Source: Closterium sp. Naga37s-1
Taxonomy: Eukaryota; Streptophyta; Zygnematophyceae; Desmidiales; Closteriaceae
Reading direction: 5' to 3'
Length of the DNA stretch: 64,000 nt
Assembly: GCA_947471745.1 (NCBI GenBank)
Contig: CANJKZ010000262.1
Coordinates: 1,186,501 to 1,250,500, forward strand
Both the position numbers and the translations under genes were made by a program. Below, piece by piece: positions 23,638 to 35,072 of this stretch. The notes beneath the pieces were generated by a model, which was not told the origin of the DNA, did no database searches, and saw nothing but the letters and a program-made list of their open reading frames with translations. Numbering within the stretch: the first letter of the stretch is position 1; the number at the start of each line of letters is the position of its first letter.

Positions 23638-25715
23638 CTCCCCCTTGCTGTAGATTTTACCGAAGCTGGTTTTGGAGGGATTTCTGTAAACGCCGTTGAT
23701 TGCGGAGTGAATTTGGGTCACGGCGTTGATTTCGGAGTCACCTTGGGTGATGGCAGCGTTGATCACGGCGAACCGAACGTAGTCGAATAGTTCCGTTGGG
23801 ATCGCGGCGGACAATGGGGTTGTTTGTCGTGTTGTAATTTCCGTGCAACTGGCGATTGCTGTACTGCACGTTCCGACGCGCAGGTGGTCCCTTCGAACGA
23901 CCCCCCTCACACCAGACGCTGCTTCTCCTGCTTCAGTTCCGTGCATCCCTCTCAACGGGGTCTATCCCAAGTGTGTCATTTTCGCTCTCCAAACCTCGTC
24001 TCTTCCGATTGAGTGTTGCTGCTCCTTACTCCTGCTCGTGAGTCGTTACTCCCTATCCGATCTGCCTTCCCAGCCGTGTCAACTCCTCCCATCGTAGCCA
24101 TGGCTGCTGCTGCAGCTTGTAACGTATTAGGTTTTCCATGGCGCAACTTCCATTTTTCGACCTGCAATTGCAGATCGTCGTTCAGCAGCTCCTGCTCCGT
24201 CCTGAAGCGCGATGTCCTGCAGCTGTAGCTAGCGCACATCACTAGCGCTCGCCATGTCACGGCTGGCGCTTGGTGACAGCAGCGCACGTGACAACCTGCA
24301 GCGTCAAATGCGCATTTTCTGCGGCTGCGGCCAGATCCGCGACTGCTGCTTCTGTCGCGTTACTGCTTCCTCTGTCGCGCGACTGCAGTAACCTCCTCGC
24401 TTGACGACCTGCGCGCTGCAGCTCCTTGCGCGTGACTGCTGTTCATGGCGCTCCGCTACATCGATGCCTGTGACGGTCGGCAGCAGCGGTTGGCGCACGA
24501 CTGCAGCAGCATGCGCGCTGCTGCATTATATCGCATGTGGCGGTTTCTGCTGGTGCGCGCCCTCCCCTTGCCATTTCGGACGACATGGCGCTCCTGCAGC
24601 GCCTCGCGTATGACGCCACTGCCCTCGTCGCGCGGCTGCCTCTCCTGCTGACGCCCACGACCGTAGTGACGGCCGCACCTGTGGCGCACGGCAGCACCTG
24701 CGGCGCACGGCAGCACCTGTGGCACACAGCAGCTGCGTAACCGCCCACACACCGCTGTAACTCCTGGCGTCCGGCTTTCTCCTTCCTGCCGAGGTGAGAA
24801 TGCTTAGTCGAACCAGACTGCTTCACCCATGTCACCTTGTTACCCTGTGATGTTACCTTGTGCTGCTCCTCTTGACCTTGTGTTGCTCCATGTTGCCCTG
24901 TGCTTCTCCATGTTACCTTGTGCTGCTCCCCCTATAATAGGTGGCGCCCGGAGGCAGCTGCAACTGGTACATAAGCTCTTGGTAACCGCTTCTGCTCTTG
25001 GCGGCTGCTTCTGCTCCTGGCGGCTGCGTCTGCACCTGGCGGCTGCGGCTGCAAACGTCTGCCAGCGGCACCACCGGACTGGTGGCAGCAGCATCACCTG
25101 GTCGCTTGCAGCAGCTCCCCCTGACGCCCTGCAGCACCTGAAGCCCTGCAGCACCGGGCCTGCAGCAGCTCTCCCTGATGCGCTGGCCGCTTGCACTGGT
25201 GCAGCTCCAGCACTGGGTGGCAACAGTATCAGCAGCACCTGCGTCACCTTGGTGAGCAGCACCAGCAGTGCCTGTCTCTAGTTGTCTCCCCCTCCCTCTC
25301 ATTGGAATCATGCTTTTGTGTTTAGTAGGAGTCAGCTTCCTCTTGTGATTCCCTCTGTCTGCTTGCCCCATGCTGACTCATGCTGATATGTTTCGTCTCC
25401 CCCTGAAACCAGCAGGCATATGAAGTCTTCAGGAACGGCCGCTGCAGATGGCGAGTGGTTGTGACCAACCAGCAGCAGCGACTGTCCAGCAGAATATCTG
25501 ATGGCTGCTGTTGTTACTGATTGCAGTAGGTCTTCTCATGATTATATGCTGACTCTTGTGATGACGAAAATGAAAAGATGGTTGTGAGATGAAATCCTGA
25601 TTTGTTGCACCCCAAGATACTCCACACCCCACTCCCCCTCTCACTCGTGTGTTTGTAGGCATGCACATGCGTGAGCACACACACATCACCAAACACATGA
25701 GTGAGATGTGTGGAG
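23638..25715 (-). other. Copia 3' untranslated region, copy A
   Basis: Long (about 2 kb) region between the RNase H stop and the polypurine tract. No coding sequence is recognised. It includes a 21-bp tandem repeat around CGGCGCACGGCAGCACCTG (about 24670-24730). The part from about 25020 is about 97% identical to 30780-31460. Confidence 0.6.
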
Positions 25716-26159
25716 TTACGTGATGCTGTGTTGTTCAGCTCCCCTTGAGAAGCTCGGACTTGATAGTGCAGCCCCAGCAGCTTCAATGTGAGTACTGGGT
25801 GCAGACGGTGCGACATGTGGAGTTGGTTGGAGACCGCACAAGAGGCTGCAGGTGAGATGTTGTTTGGCTGTGAGGGGCTTGGTGAGATAATCCGCAGCTT
25901 GCTGAGCTGTTGGGCAGTACTCCGGCCGCACAACTCCATCACGAACGGCCTTCCTCGTCCAATGGTAACGGATGTCCATGTGCTTGATGCGTTGACTCAT
26001 CTGCTCTCCGGTTGCAAGCGCAATGGCGCTTTGGTTATCCACAAAGATGACGGTAGGGTCTTGCTCTCGAAAACCGAGGTCTTCACACAAGCGGCGAAGG
26101 TATGTGGCTTCCCTTGCCCCTTCAAACAGTGCAATGTATTCTGCTTCAGCTGTTGATGT
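25716..26159 (-). pseudogene. Copia RNase H C-terminus, copy A (broken by insertion)
   Basis: This encodes the end of the Copia RNase H domain: AEAEYIALFEG, VDNQSAIALA, HMDIRYHW, ADYLTKPL. It lacks the rest of pol because the non-autonomous element at 26160 cut it at the codon before AEAEY, with GATGT as the target. Unlike copy B, it still has arginine where copy B has a stop (after LCEDLGF). Confidence 0.85.
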
Positions 26160-26348
26160 TGTCAGAATGTATTTGCTGTCTAGCCTGCAGTGGGGTACTC
26201 TGTAATGAGTACAACCCAATTTAGGGTGTTGTACTTGTATCCCAACTCTTGCTAGTGAAACCCCTCATTCTCCTTTCCAATTCTCTCGACACTCAACTCT
26301 CTTGACATCCTTCCTAGCCATGGTTCCTAAGTCACTACTATTCTAACA
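26160..26348 (+). repeat. 5' LTR of nested non-autonomous element
   Basis: 189 bp, TGTCAGAATG to TTCTAACA. It is the reverse complement of the 217-bp LTR at 4677-4893, with small internal deletions. Inserted at GATGT (26155-26159) in Copia RNase H. Confidence 0.9.
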
Positions 26349-26399
26349 TGGTATTAAGAGCATAAATTTCCTAGGACCTAATGTTAATGGGCCCACCAC

Positions 26400-27400
26400 C
26401 TACTGCCCTGCTAGCCTAGGCCCCGGCCCGTCGCTCCTTGGCGTCGCCCCTAGCCCCTAGGCTCGGCCCCTTGGCCCCGTCGCCTCGGCCCCTTGGCCCC
26501 GTCGACTCCGTCGCCCCGCGCCCGGCCCGTACTTAGCCCGCGCTCGGCACCATTCCTAGCCCCGCGCCCGGCCCGTACCTCGCCCGCGCCTGGCCCGTAC
26601 CTAGCCTCGCGCCCGGCCCGTACTTAGCCCGCGATCGGCCCGTACCTAGCCCGCGCTCGGCCCCTTTCCTAGCCCCGCGCCTGGCCCGTACCTAGCCTCG
26701 CGCCCGGCCCGTACTTAGCCCGTGATCGGCCCGTACCTAGCCCGCGCTCGGCCCCTTTCCTAGCCCCGCGCCTGGCCCGTACCTAGCCTCGCGCACGGCC
26801 CCGTTCCTAGCCCCGCGATCGGCCCGTACCTAGCCTCGCGACCGGCCCGTACCCTGCCCGCGCACGGCCCCGTCTCTCGTCCGCGCTCGGCTCGTACCTA
26901 GCCCCGCGCCCGGCCCGTACCTAGCCCAGCGCACGGCCCCGACCCTAGCCAGCGCCCGGCCCCGTACCTAGCCCGCGCCCGGCCCCTTCTGTCGCCAGCG
27001 CCTGGCTCCGTACCTAGCCTCGCGCCCGGCCCCCCGTCCTTTGCCCGCGCTCGGCCCCGTACCTAGCCCCGCGCCCGGCCCCATTCCGCGCCCAGCGCCA
27101 GGCCCCGTACCTGCCCAGCTCCTGGCCCCGTACCTGCCCAGCGCCCGGCCCCGTACCTGCCCAGCGCCCGGCCCCGTACCTGCCCAGCGCCTGGCCCCGT
27201 ACCTGCCCAGCGCCTGGCCCCGTACCTGCCCATCGCCTGGCCCCGTACCTGCCCAGCGCCCGGCCCCGTACCTGCCCAGCGCCCGGCCCCGTACCTACCC
27301 AGCGCCCGGCCCTGTACCTGCCCAGCGCCCGGCCCTGTACCTGCCCAGCGCCCGGCCCCGTACCTGCCCATCGCCCGGCCCCGTACCTGACCTGCACCCG
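26400..27400. repeat. GC minisatellite (reverse complement of that at 3480-4520)
   Basis: Units of about 23-24 bp around CCCGTACCTGCCCAGCGCC and CCCGTACCTAGCCCGCGCC. Open frames are composition artefacts. Confidence 0.88.
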
Positions 27401-27985
27401 GCCCCTTGTTTGGCCCCTCGGCCCCCCCTAGGCCCCTCGGCCCCCCTTGGCCCCCCGGCCCCTTGTTTGGCTCCGCGGCCCCTAGGCCCCTCGGCCCCAC
27501 CTCAGAGCCCGGCGCCCGGCCCCCCGGCCCCTTGTTTGGCCCCTCGGCCCACTAGGCCCCTCGGCCCCCCTAGGCCCCCCGGCCCCTTGTTTGGCCCCGC
27601 GGCCCCTAGGCCCCCTCGGCCCCACCTCAGAGACCGGCGCCCGCCCCCCCCCCCCCCGGCCCCTTGTTTGGCCCCTCGGCCCCCTAGGCCCCTCGGCCCC
27701 CCTAGCCCCCCCCGGCCCCTTGTTTGGCCCCGCGGCCCCTAGGCCCCTCGGCCCCACCTCATAGCCCGACGCCCGGCCCCCCGGCCCCTTGTTTGGCCCT
27801 TCGGCCCCCTAGGCCCCTCGGCCCCCCTAGGCCCCCCCCCGGCCCCTTGTTTGGCCCCGCGGCTCCTAGGCCCCACGGCCCCACCTCATAGCCCGGCGCC
27901 CGCCCCCCCCGGCCCCTTGTTTGGCCCCTCGGCCCCCCTAGGCCCCCCCGGCCCCTTGTTTGGCCCCGCGGCCCCTAGGCCCCCT
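27400..27985. repeat. GGCCCCTTGTTTGGCCCC repeat block
   Basis: Repeats of about 60-120 bp are built from GGCCCCTTGTTTGGCCCC and CCTAGGCCCCTCGGCCCC. Not coding. Confidence 0.85.
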
Positions 27986-28339
27986 TGGCCCCGTCGCCCC
28001 TAGCCATGGCCTCCTCGCCCCTGGCCATGGCCCCTCGCGATCTGCCGCCCCTACCCACGGCCCCGGTGCCCTGTTGCAACATGGTGGGTGAGGGGGTGGC
28101 AAGAGGGGGTACCTCCTGCCCGCGTGCCCTACAGTCGCACGCGCAGCTCCGCCCCCGCCCCCCTCCCCCCCCTCCCCCCCCTCCATGGGGATGGCGGGGA
28201 GAGGGTGTGAGGGGGTGGCGGATGTGCCTCAGCAGCAGCAGCTGCCGCCACACCTCCTCCTCTCTCTCTCCCTGCCGCATCTTGTGGTGGGAGAGGGGGG
28301 GGAGCTTGGAGGTTCAGGGGGAGGCAGGAGGGGATCTGC

Positions 28340-29128
28340 AGCACCAGCCCCCCCCCCCCCCCCCTCCCCTTCTCCTCCATCTCTCTGCTGCGGGTGCAGC
28401 AGTGGGGGGAGGGTATGGGGGTTGCGGGTGTGGCCAACCTGCTGTCGCCCGAGCGGCTCCTGCACCGCCCCTTCTCCTACCTCCCCCCTGCTGCGGGTGC
28501 AGCAGTGGGGGGGGAGGGGATCTGCAGCACCAACCTCCCCCCCCCCCCCCTTCTCCTATCTCCCCCTGCTGCGGATGCGGCAGTGGGGGGAGGGGACCTG
28601 CAGCACCAGCCCCCCCCCCCCCCTTTCTCTCCTCCACCCCTGCTGCGGGTGCAGCAGTGGGGGGGAGGGGATCTGCAGCAGCAGTGGGGGGAGGGGATTT
28701 GCAGCATCAGCCCCCCCCCCCCCCCCCCCCCCTTCTCCTATCTCCCCCTGCTGCGGATGCGGCAGTGAGGGGAGGGGACCTGCAGCACCAGCCCCCCCCC
28801 CGCCCCCCCCCCCCCCCTTTCTCCTCCACCCCTGCTGCGGGTGCAGCAGTGGGGGGGAGGGGATCTGCAGCAGCAGTGGGGGGAGGGGATTTGCAGCATC
28901 AGCCCCCCCCCCCCCCCGCCCTTTTCTCCTCTCTCTCTCCCTGCCGCACCCTGTGTTGGGAGTGGGGGGGAGCTTGGAGGTTCAGAGGGAGGCAGGAGGG
29001 GATCTGCAGCACCAGCCCCCCCCCCCGCCCCCCCCCCCCCCCCTTTCTCCTCCACCCCTGCTGCGGGTGCAGCAGTGGGGGGGAGGGGATCTGCAGCAGC
29101 AGTGGGGGGAGGGGAGTTGCAGCATCAG

Positions 29129-29159
<31 letters not shown>

Positions 29160-29215
29160 CCCCCACTTCTCCTCCATCCCCCTGCTGCTGGTGCAGCGGT
29201 GGGGGGGAGGGGATC
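28340..29215. repeat. Poly-C tandem repeat, units about 65-110 bp
   Basis: Each unit has a C-run (8-33 bases), TTCTCCTCCA, a palindromic CTGCTGCGGGTGCAGCAG, a G-run and GGATCTGCAGCA. It mirrors 2500-3120. Reading frames of over 700 codons cross it on both strands. They are proline/alanine/cysteine-biased in every frame and are rejected as genes. Confidence 0.85.
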
Positions 29216-30200
29216 TGCAGCCCTGCGCGCCCTGCTGTCCTGCTGCCCTGCGCGCCATGCGCGCCCTGCAGCCCTGCGCGCCCTGCTGCCCTGCAGCCCT
29301 GTGCGCCCTGCTGCCCTGCAGCCCTGTGCGCCCTGCTTCCCTGCTGCTGCCGCTACAGCCCTTGCTGTTGCCGCTACAGCCCTTGCTGCTGCCCTGCGCG
29401 CCCCGCGCGCCCTGCAGCCCTTCTTCGCCCCGCGCGCCCTGCTGCCCTGTGCGCCCCGCGCGTCCTGCAGCCCTGCGCGCTCTGCGCGCCCTGCTGTCCT
29501 GCAGCCCTGCGCGCCCCGCGCGCCCTGCTGCCCTGCAGCCCTGTGCGCCCTGCTGCCCTGCAGCCCTGTGCGCCCTGCTGCCCTGTTTGCCCCGCGCGCC
29601 CTGCTGCCCTGCAGCCCTGTGCGCCCTGCTGCCCTGCTGCCCTGTGCGCCCCGCGCGCCCTGCAGCCCTGTGCGCCCCGCGCGCCCTGCAGCCCTGCGCG
29701 CCCCGCACGCCCTGCTGCCCTGCAGCCCTGTGCGCCCTGCTGCCCTGCAGCCCTGTGCGCCCTGCTGCCCTGCTGCTGCCGCTACAGCCCTTGCTGTTGC
29801 CGCTACAGCCCTTGCTGCTGCCCTGCGCGCCCCGCGCGCCCTGCAGCCCTGCTGCGCCCCGTGCGCCCTGCAGCCCTGCGCGCCCTGCGCGCCCTACTGT
29901 CCTGTTGCCCTGCGCGCCCTGCGCGCACTGCAGCCCTGCGCGCCCTGCAGCCCTGCGCGCCCGCGCGCCCTGCTGCCCTGCAGCCCTGTGCGCCCTGCTG
30001 CCCTGCAGCCCTGTGCGCCCTGCTGCCCTGTTTGCCCCGCGCGCCCTGCTGCCCTGCAGCCCTGTGCGCCCTGCTGCCCTGCTGCCCTGTGCGCCCCGCG
30101 CGCCCTGCAGCCCTGTGCGCCCCGCGCGCCCTGCTGCCCTGTGCGCCCTGCTGCCCTGTGCGCCCCGTGCGCCCTGCTGCCCTCTGCACGCGCCATGCAC
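29216..30200. repeat. CCCTGCTG/CAGCCCTGTGCGC tandem repeat
   Basis: About one kilobase of units from GCGCCCTGCTGCCCTGCAGC, with a higher-order repeat of about 480 bp: the CCGCTACAGCCCTTGCTG segment occurs near 29350 and near 29780. It is absent from the left twin element and so is a private expansion. Confidence 0.85.
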
Positions 30201-30217
30201 AGCCCCCCCCCCCCCCG

Positions 30218-30251
<34 letters not shown>

Positions 30252-30657
30252 TTTCTCCTCCATCCCCTGCTGCAGGTGCAGCAGTGGGGGGAGGGTATGG
30301 GGGTGGCGGGTGTGTGAACCGTCCCCTACTCCTCCTCCTTCTCCGTCTCCCACTGCTGCAGCTGCCGCTGAGGGGGGTGGGTGTGTGGGAGCCTAGGGAG
30401 TGGTGCTAGGGGGGTGACGTGGGAGTGGAGCTAGGGGTGCAGCAAGGGGTGTGTGAAAGGGGGGTGGGACAGTTGGGGGAGGTTGAGCGGAGGTAGCCGT
30501 CGTGTCGCCTGCAGCGCCAGTAGTCCGGAGGCTACAATCTCCGGTAGCCCAGCGAGCCTGCTGCGCCAGTCGCCTGTGGGTCCGTTGCTCCTGCCGCTCA
30601 GAGTTAGCCGCAGAGCCAGTTACTCCTGTAGTCCGGGGATACGGCCCCGGTAGCCAC

Positions 30658-31461
30658 AGTGCGGCTGCGTCTGCACCTGGCGGCTGCGGCTGCAAACGCT
30701 TCTGCTCCTGGCGGCTGCTTCTGCTCCTGGCGGCTGCGTCTGCACTGGCGGCTGCGTCTGCACTGGCGGCTGCGTCTGCACCTGGCGGCTGCGGCTGCAA
30801 ACGTCTGCCAGCGGCACCACCTGACTGGTGGCAGCAGCATCACCTGGTCGCTTGCAGCAGCTCCCCCTGACGCCCTGCAGCACCTGAAGCCCTGCAGCAC
30901 CGGGCCTGCAGCAGCTCTCCCTGATGCGCTGGCCGCTTGCACTGGTGCAGCTCCAGCACTGGGTGGCAGCAGTATCAGCAGCACCTGCGTCACCTTGGTG
31001 AGCAGCACCAGCAGTGCCTGTCTCTAGTTGTCTCCCCCTCCCTCTCATTGGAATCATGCTTTTGTATTTAGTAGGAGTCAGCTTCCTCTTGTGATTCCCT
31101 CTGTCTGCTTGCCCCATGCTGACTCATGCTGATATGTTTCGTCTCCCCCTGAAACCAGCAGGCATATGAAGTCTTCAGGAACGGCCGCTGCAGATGGCGA
31201 GTGGTTGTGACCAACCAGCAGCAGCGACTGTCCAGCAGAATATCTGATGGCTGATGTTGTTACTGATTGCAGTAGGTCTTCTCATGATTATATGCTGACT
31301 CTTGTGATGACGAAAATGAAAAGATGGTTGTGAGATGAAATCCTGATTTGTTGCACCCCAAGATACTCCACACCCCACTACCCCTCTCACTCGTGTGTTT
31401 GTAGGCATGCACATGCGTGAGCACGCACACATCACCTAACACATGAGTGAGATGTGTGGAG
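30658..31461 (-). other. Copia 3' untranslated region, copy B
   Basis: Second copy of the Copia 3' region, about 97% identical to 25020-25700. Near the junction, short GCGGCTGCGTCTGCACCTG repeats are expanded. The junction with the non-autonomous element at about 30657 is abrupt and lies in similar GC-rich sequence. Confidence 0.75.
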
Positions 31462-33147
31462 TTACGTGATGCTGTGTTGTTCAGCTCCCCTTGAGAAGCC
31501 CGGACTTGAGAGTGCAGCCCCAGCAGCTTCAATGTGAGTACTGGGTGCAGACGGTGCGACATGTGGAGTTGGTTGGTGACCGCACAAGAGGCTGCAGGTG
31601 AGATGTTGTTTGGCTGTGAGGGGCTTGGTGAGATAATCCGCAGCTTGCTGAGCTGTTGGGCAGTACTCCGGCCGCACAACTCCATCACGAACGGCCTTCC
31701 TCATCCAATGGTAACGGATGTCCATGTGCTTGATGCGTTGACTCATCTGCTCTCCGGTTGCAAGCGCAATGGCGCTTTGGTTATCCACAAAGATGACGGT
31801 AGGGTCTTGCTGTCAAAAACCGAGGTCTTCACACAAGCGGCGAAGGTATGTGGCTTCCCTTGTCCCTTCAAACAGTGCAATGTATTCTGCTTCAGCTGTT
31901 GATGTCGCAATGACCGTTTGTCGTTTAGTCCTCCAACTGACAGCAGCTCCTCTCAAGGTAAACACGTAGCTTCCAACTGAGTGACGCCCTTCTTCGTTCG
32001 CATAATCCGAGTCCGTGTATCCGCGGAGCACCAAGTCTCCTCCTCCATAGACCAGCCCCATGTCTGCAGTGTTCTGTAAGTAGTTGAACACCCTATGGAT
32101 TCCAAGCACTGTTGCTGCTGTTGGTTTGCTTGTTTGCCTGGCCAGCACATGCGCCGCATAGGTTATGTCCGGCCGCCCTGCTGTTGAGATGTACAGCAAT
32201 GTCCCAACTTGTTTTAGCACCAATTGACCATCAATCTCGTCCGGTGGTTCTCCTTGTGGTCCAGGTTCCTTGGCGATCGGTGTCCGTACTCCGGAACGGC
32301 TGCCCTCCATCCCGAATGTCGCCAAAGCCTGTGAGATGTACTTTTTGAGTCCGAGTGCGACCGAGTCATTGTCCGCGGTGACGTTGAGCCCCAAAAACTG
32401 CGTCATGGTCTCGCTGACCGTTAAGGTAAAGTGCTGCTTCAAGTGTTGAATCACAGCTTCAATGCCTTCTGCGTCATGAGACTGGATGAGGATGTCGTCA
32501 ACGTAAGTGAGTAGCCACACCGTGTCCTGTCCGTCTCTTTTCCAGATAAACAGAGAGGGGTCTGATTCGGATTGCACCATGTCCAGCTCCAACAAGACAC
32601 CCCGTAAGTGCTGATGCCACAAGCGTGGTGCCTGTTTCAGGCCATACACGCTGCGCTTGAGCTTCCAAACTTTGTCCCCGTCGCGCCGTGGTTCCGGTGG
32701 CCTCACATACACGTCCCGGTCGATTGGAGCGTACAAGAATGCATTGGAGATGTCCAGTTGCACCACTTTCCGCTTCGTAGCAGATGCACCAGCCACGAAC
32801 GTGCGTGAGGTAGAGCCTTGGCTGACCGGTGCATGTGTATCATCGTATGTTCCCCATGTTTGTCCGCATCCTTTGACCACCCAGCGCGCTTTGAACCGGG
32901 TTGGCTGTCCATGCTCATCTCGCTTCACCCTTAAAACGACTCCTTCCGTCAACACTGTCGTTCCCTTAGGTACGTCTGCTCTGTCCACCACTTCGTATGC
33001 ATCCAGCTCGTCAAACTTGGCCAATTCTGCATCCACAGCGGCTTGCCAAAGAGGTGCGTACTGGTCTGTTGTCATCTCCTTGAGCGATTTAGGCTCTTTG
33101 TACGTTAGGTTCACCATGGGGACGCCTGTCGCTGCACATCCTAGCAC
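31462..33147 (-). CDS. Copia reverse transcriptase and RNase H, one in-frame stop
   Basis: RT with FKARWVVKG, the LDISNAFLYAPI block, YGLKQAPRLW and the catalytic YVDD (about residues 215-218 of the 33147-start frame). RNase H has GYTDSDYA and STAEAEYIAL. An in-frame TGA at 31813-31815 (arginine in copy A; CGA to TGA) cuts the last about 116 codons, which stay open in the same frame down to 31462. Upstream, pol 33141-35009 overlaps by 7 bp in another frame, so a frameshift separates integrase from RT. Both lesions point to recent inactivation of a young copy. Confidence 0.88.
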
Positions 33148-35009
33148 ATGTTGTTGCAGGTTGGGAAGGTGTCTTGTGCTGCTTGTCGTTTTCCGAAAAG
33201 CACGTCCAGTCCTGTCATGCTGTCTGTCCCTTGTCTTCCTCCTCCAAGCACAGTCACAACTGGGTTGAAGTGAACCCGCCGTGGAGTTGCGTTCTGATCT
33301 GCCAGCTCGATCCCATCAGGTGCGTAGGAAAAATCATAGAGATGACGTGTCTCATTCTCCACTCCGTTGGTTTCAGCACCTTCAAGAACAGAGACGCCAG
33401 CTGGAGGTAAGTCACTTGTTGCAGCCATTTCTCCTTTATCGGTTGTGTCGTCAATGGGTGCATCCTCTTGATTAGCGGCAGCTTCCTGTCCTCGTGTGGC
33501 AGAGGTATCCGTGGGCGATGTAGGTGATGGTGGGGTTGCGGGAAATGAGTCAAACTTGGACCCAAAGCTTTCTTCCCCAAAAGTCCAACCATCAATGTGT
33601 GGTGAGACTTCCTCCAAGTAGCGATGTCGCTCGAGCACCGATTCAGCGTCCAGAATCGTGAGGTCATCAAAGAATCGAGCTGAGCGTGTGTCAGTGTCCA
33701 CATCGCTTGCCAAGTCCCGCACGATCCATGCCTTCCGAGCGTTGGAGAGTCCAAGGAACATGCCAACTCTTCCTCTTTGCTCAAACTTCCCAAAGCTGCC
33801 TTGGGGAGGGAGATAGTAGCAGAGGCACCCAAAAGTTCTTGCCATTGAAACATCTGCTGCCCTTCCCGTCATCATGAAGTACGGTGAGTGTGCTGACGGT
33901 TTGCTGCTGCAGCTGATGCGGTTGTGTAACCATGATGCGTACTCCAGCGCATAGGGCCAGAACTTAGAAGAAAGGTTGGCTCCGGTGGTCATTGCACGCA
34001 CTCGGTCCATGACCGTGCGGTTGACCCGTTCGGCGACTCCATTCTGCTGCGGTGTATGTGGTAGGGACATTTGGTGACTGATGCCATGAGAGCTTAGGTA
34101 ATCCGTGAAAGCATTTGCGGTATACTCCCCCCCGTTGTCCGTGCGTAAGGCAGCCAACGGCTTCGTGGGCAACTTGGTCATCATTTCGCGATGCCAAGCC
34201 GAGAAAACAACTGCCATGTCGGATCGGCGAGCCAACGGCGCCACCCATAGGTAGTTGGTGTAGTCGTCCTTGAGCGTCAGCACGTAGCGGAGTGAGGGGT
34301 GAGCGTCACCCAAGTCCATGATGTCGCTATGCACGAGCTCCAAAGGTCGAGTTGTGCGCTTGTCGCCACCTGTGGGAAATGGGGCCTTGCTCATCTTTCC
34401 TCGAAGGCATGAGTCACATGGGGGTTTGAGGGGGTTTGTCTTGTCGGATATGGAGAGTCCTTCAACATCTCCATTGCGAAATGTTGCGTCCATGGATGAG
34501 TATGATGGGTGATCCAAGCGCTTGTGGGCCGTGCGATATGTGATGGATGCATGAGCAGATTGCACATTCAGCCCTCCAAGATCAGTCGCATTCAATGCAT
34601 CATTCGGATGATCATGACCAGATTCATGGGCGGATGCAAGTGCAGGCTCATATTGCACCATTAACACCCCATGGATGACCATTCCAACTCCAATGAGCAC
34701 ATGCTCATCTCCATCCGTCATTGTGATCTCCGTGTGCCCATCCTCACGTGTGTGAATTCGAGCTCCCTTCTTGTACAGTTGGCAATAGGACAGCAGGTTG
34801 GACTTCAAGCCGGGTACGTAGAGCACATCCGTGTAGCGCACGGTTGTTCCATCCGGTGCCGTTGCTCGGATTGTTCCCGTCATCGAGCTCAACAGGTGGC
34901 TTCCGTCAGCAAGCTCCACGTAAACAGGTTCGTTCAGCTTCTCCAGACCCTCAAACCAATCCTTTTCTGAAGTCATGTGTTGGCTGCATCCGCTGTCCAG
35001 CAACCACAT
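33141..35009 (-). CDS. Copia protease and integrase
   Basis: 622 codons. The aspartic protease DSG motif is at residues 5-7 (WLLDSGCSQHM), so the open frame really starts further upstream. The GAG-pre-integrase zinc region has H162/H167 and C198/C201. The integrase catalytic triad is D229 (VHSD), D291 (DNGGEY) and E327 (QQNGVAER), the normal DD-35-E spacing. Acidic linker and RT N-terminus follow. The frame is the same as gag, separated only by one TGA (35073-35075), with 21 open codons between that stop and the first ATG. Gag-pol may thus be made by stop-codon readthrough, or one point mutation has split it. Confidence 0.9.
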   Translation of the reverse strand: MWLLDSGCSQHMTSEKDWFEGLEKLNEPVYVELADGSHLLSSMTGTIRATAPDGTTVRYTDVLYVPGLKSNLLSYCQLYKKGARIHTREDGHTEITMTDGDEHVLIGVGMVIHGVLMVQYEPALASAHESGHDHPNDALNATDLGGLNVQSAHASITYRTAHKRLDHPSYSSMDATFRNGDVEGLSISDKTNPLKPPCDSCLRGKMSKAPFPTGGDKRTTRPLELVHSDIMDLGDAHPSLRYVLTLKDDYTNYLWVAPLARRSDMAVVFSAWHREMMTKLPTKPLAALRTDNGGEYTANAFTDYLSSHGISHQMSLPHTPQQNGVAERVNRTVMDRVRAMTTGANLSSKFWPYALEYASWLHNRISCSSKPSAHSPYFMMTGRAADVSMARTFGCLCYYLPPQGSFGKFEQRGRVGMFLGLSNARKAWIVRDLASDVDTDTRSARFFDDLTILDAESVLERHRYLEEVSPHIDGWTFGEESFGSKFDSFPATPPSPTSPTDTSATRGQEAAANQEDAPIDDTTDKGEMAATSDLPPAGVSVLEGAETNGVENETRHLYDFSYAPDGIELADQNATPRRVHFNPVVTVLGGGRQGTDSMTGLDVLFGKRQAAQDTFPTCNNMC

Positions 35010-35072
35010 CGACCCTCCGGTTGATGGTAATGTTGCTTGTGACGATCGAACCGTTGCAATGCATGTAACGGT

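Larger units (their letters stand above)
26160..30657 (+). mobile_element. Non-autonomous Copia-like element nested in Copia pol, 3' end lost
   Basis: The 5' LTR is 26160-26348, followed by primer site TGGTATTAAGAGC (26349-26361) and the palindrome-bearing ATGGGCCCACCACC. The interior is the reverse-complement twin of the element at 339-4893: a 23-24 bp GC minisatellite, CCTAGGCCCC/TTGTTTGGCCCC repeats, poly-C units, CCTGCAGCCCTG repeats, then the shared segment 30300-30656. It stops abruptly at about 30657, where Copia 3'-UTR sequence starts; the 3' LTR and right target duplication are missing. No gag or pol is present. Confidence 0.87.

Noticed and set aside
27985..30409. Very long proline/cysteine/alanine-rich reading frames (up to about 800 codons) on both strands
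   Set aside because: All frames stay open because of G/C repeats; the sequences differ by frame, match no family and lie inside a non-autonomous element.
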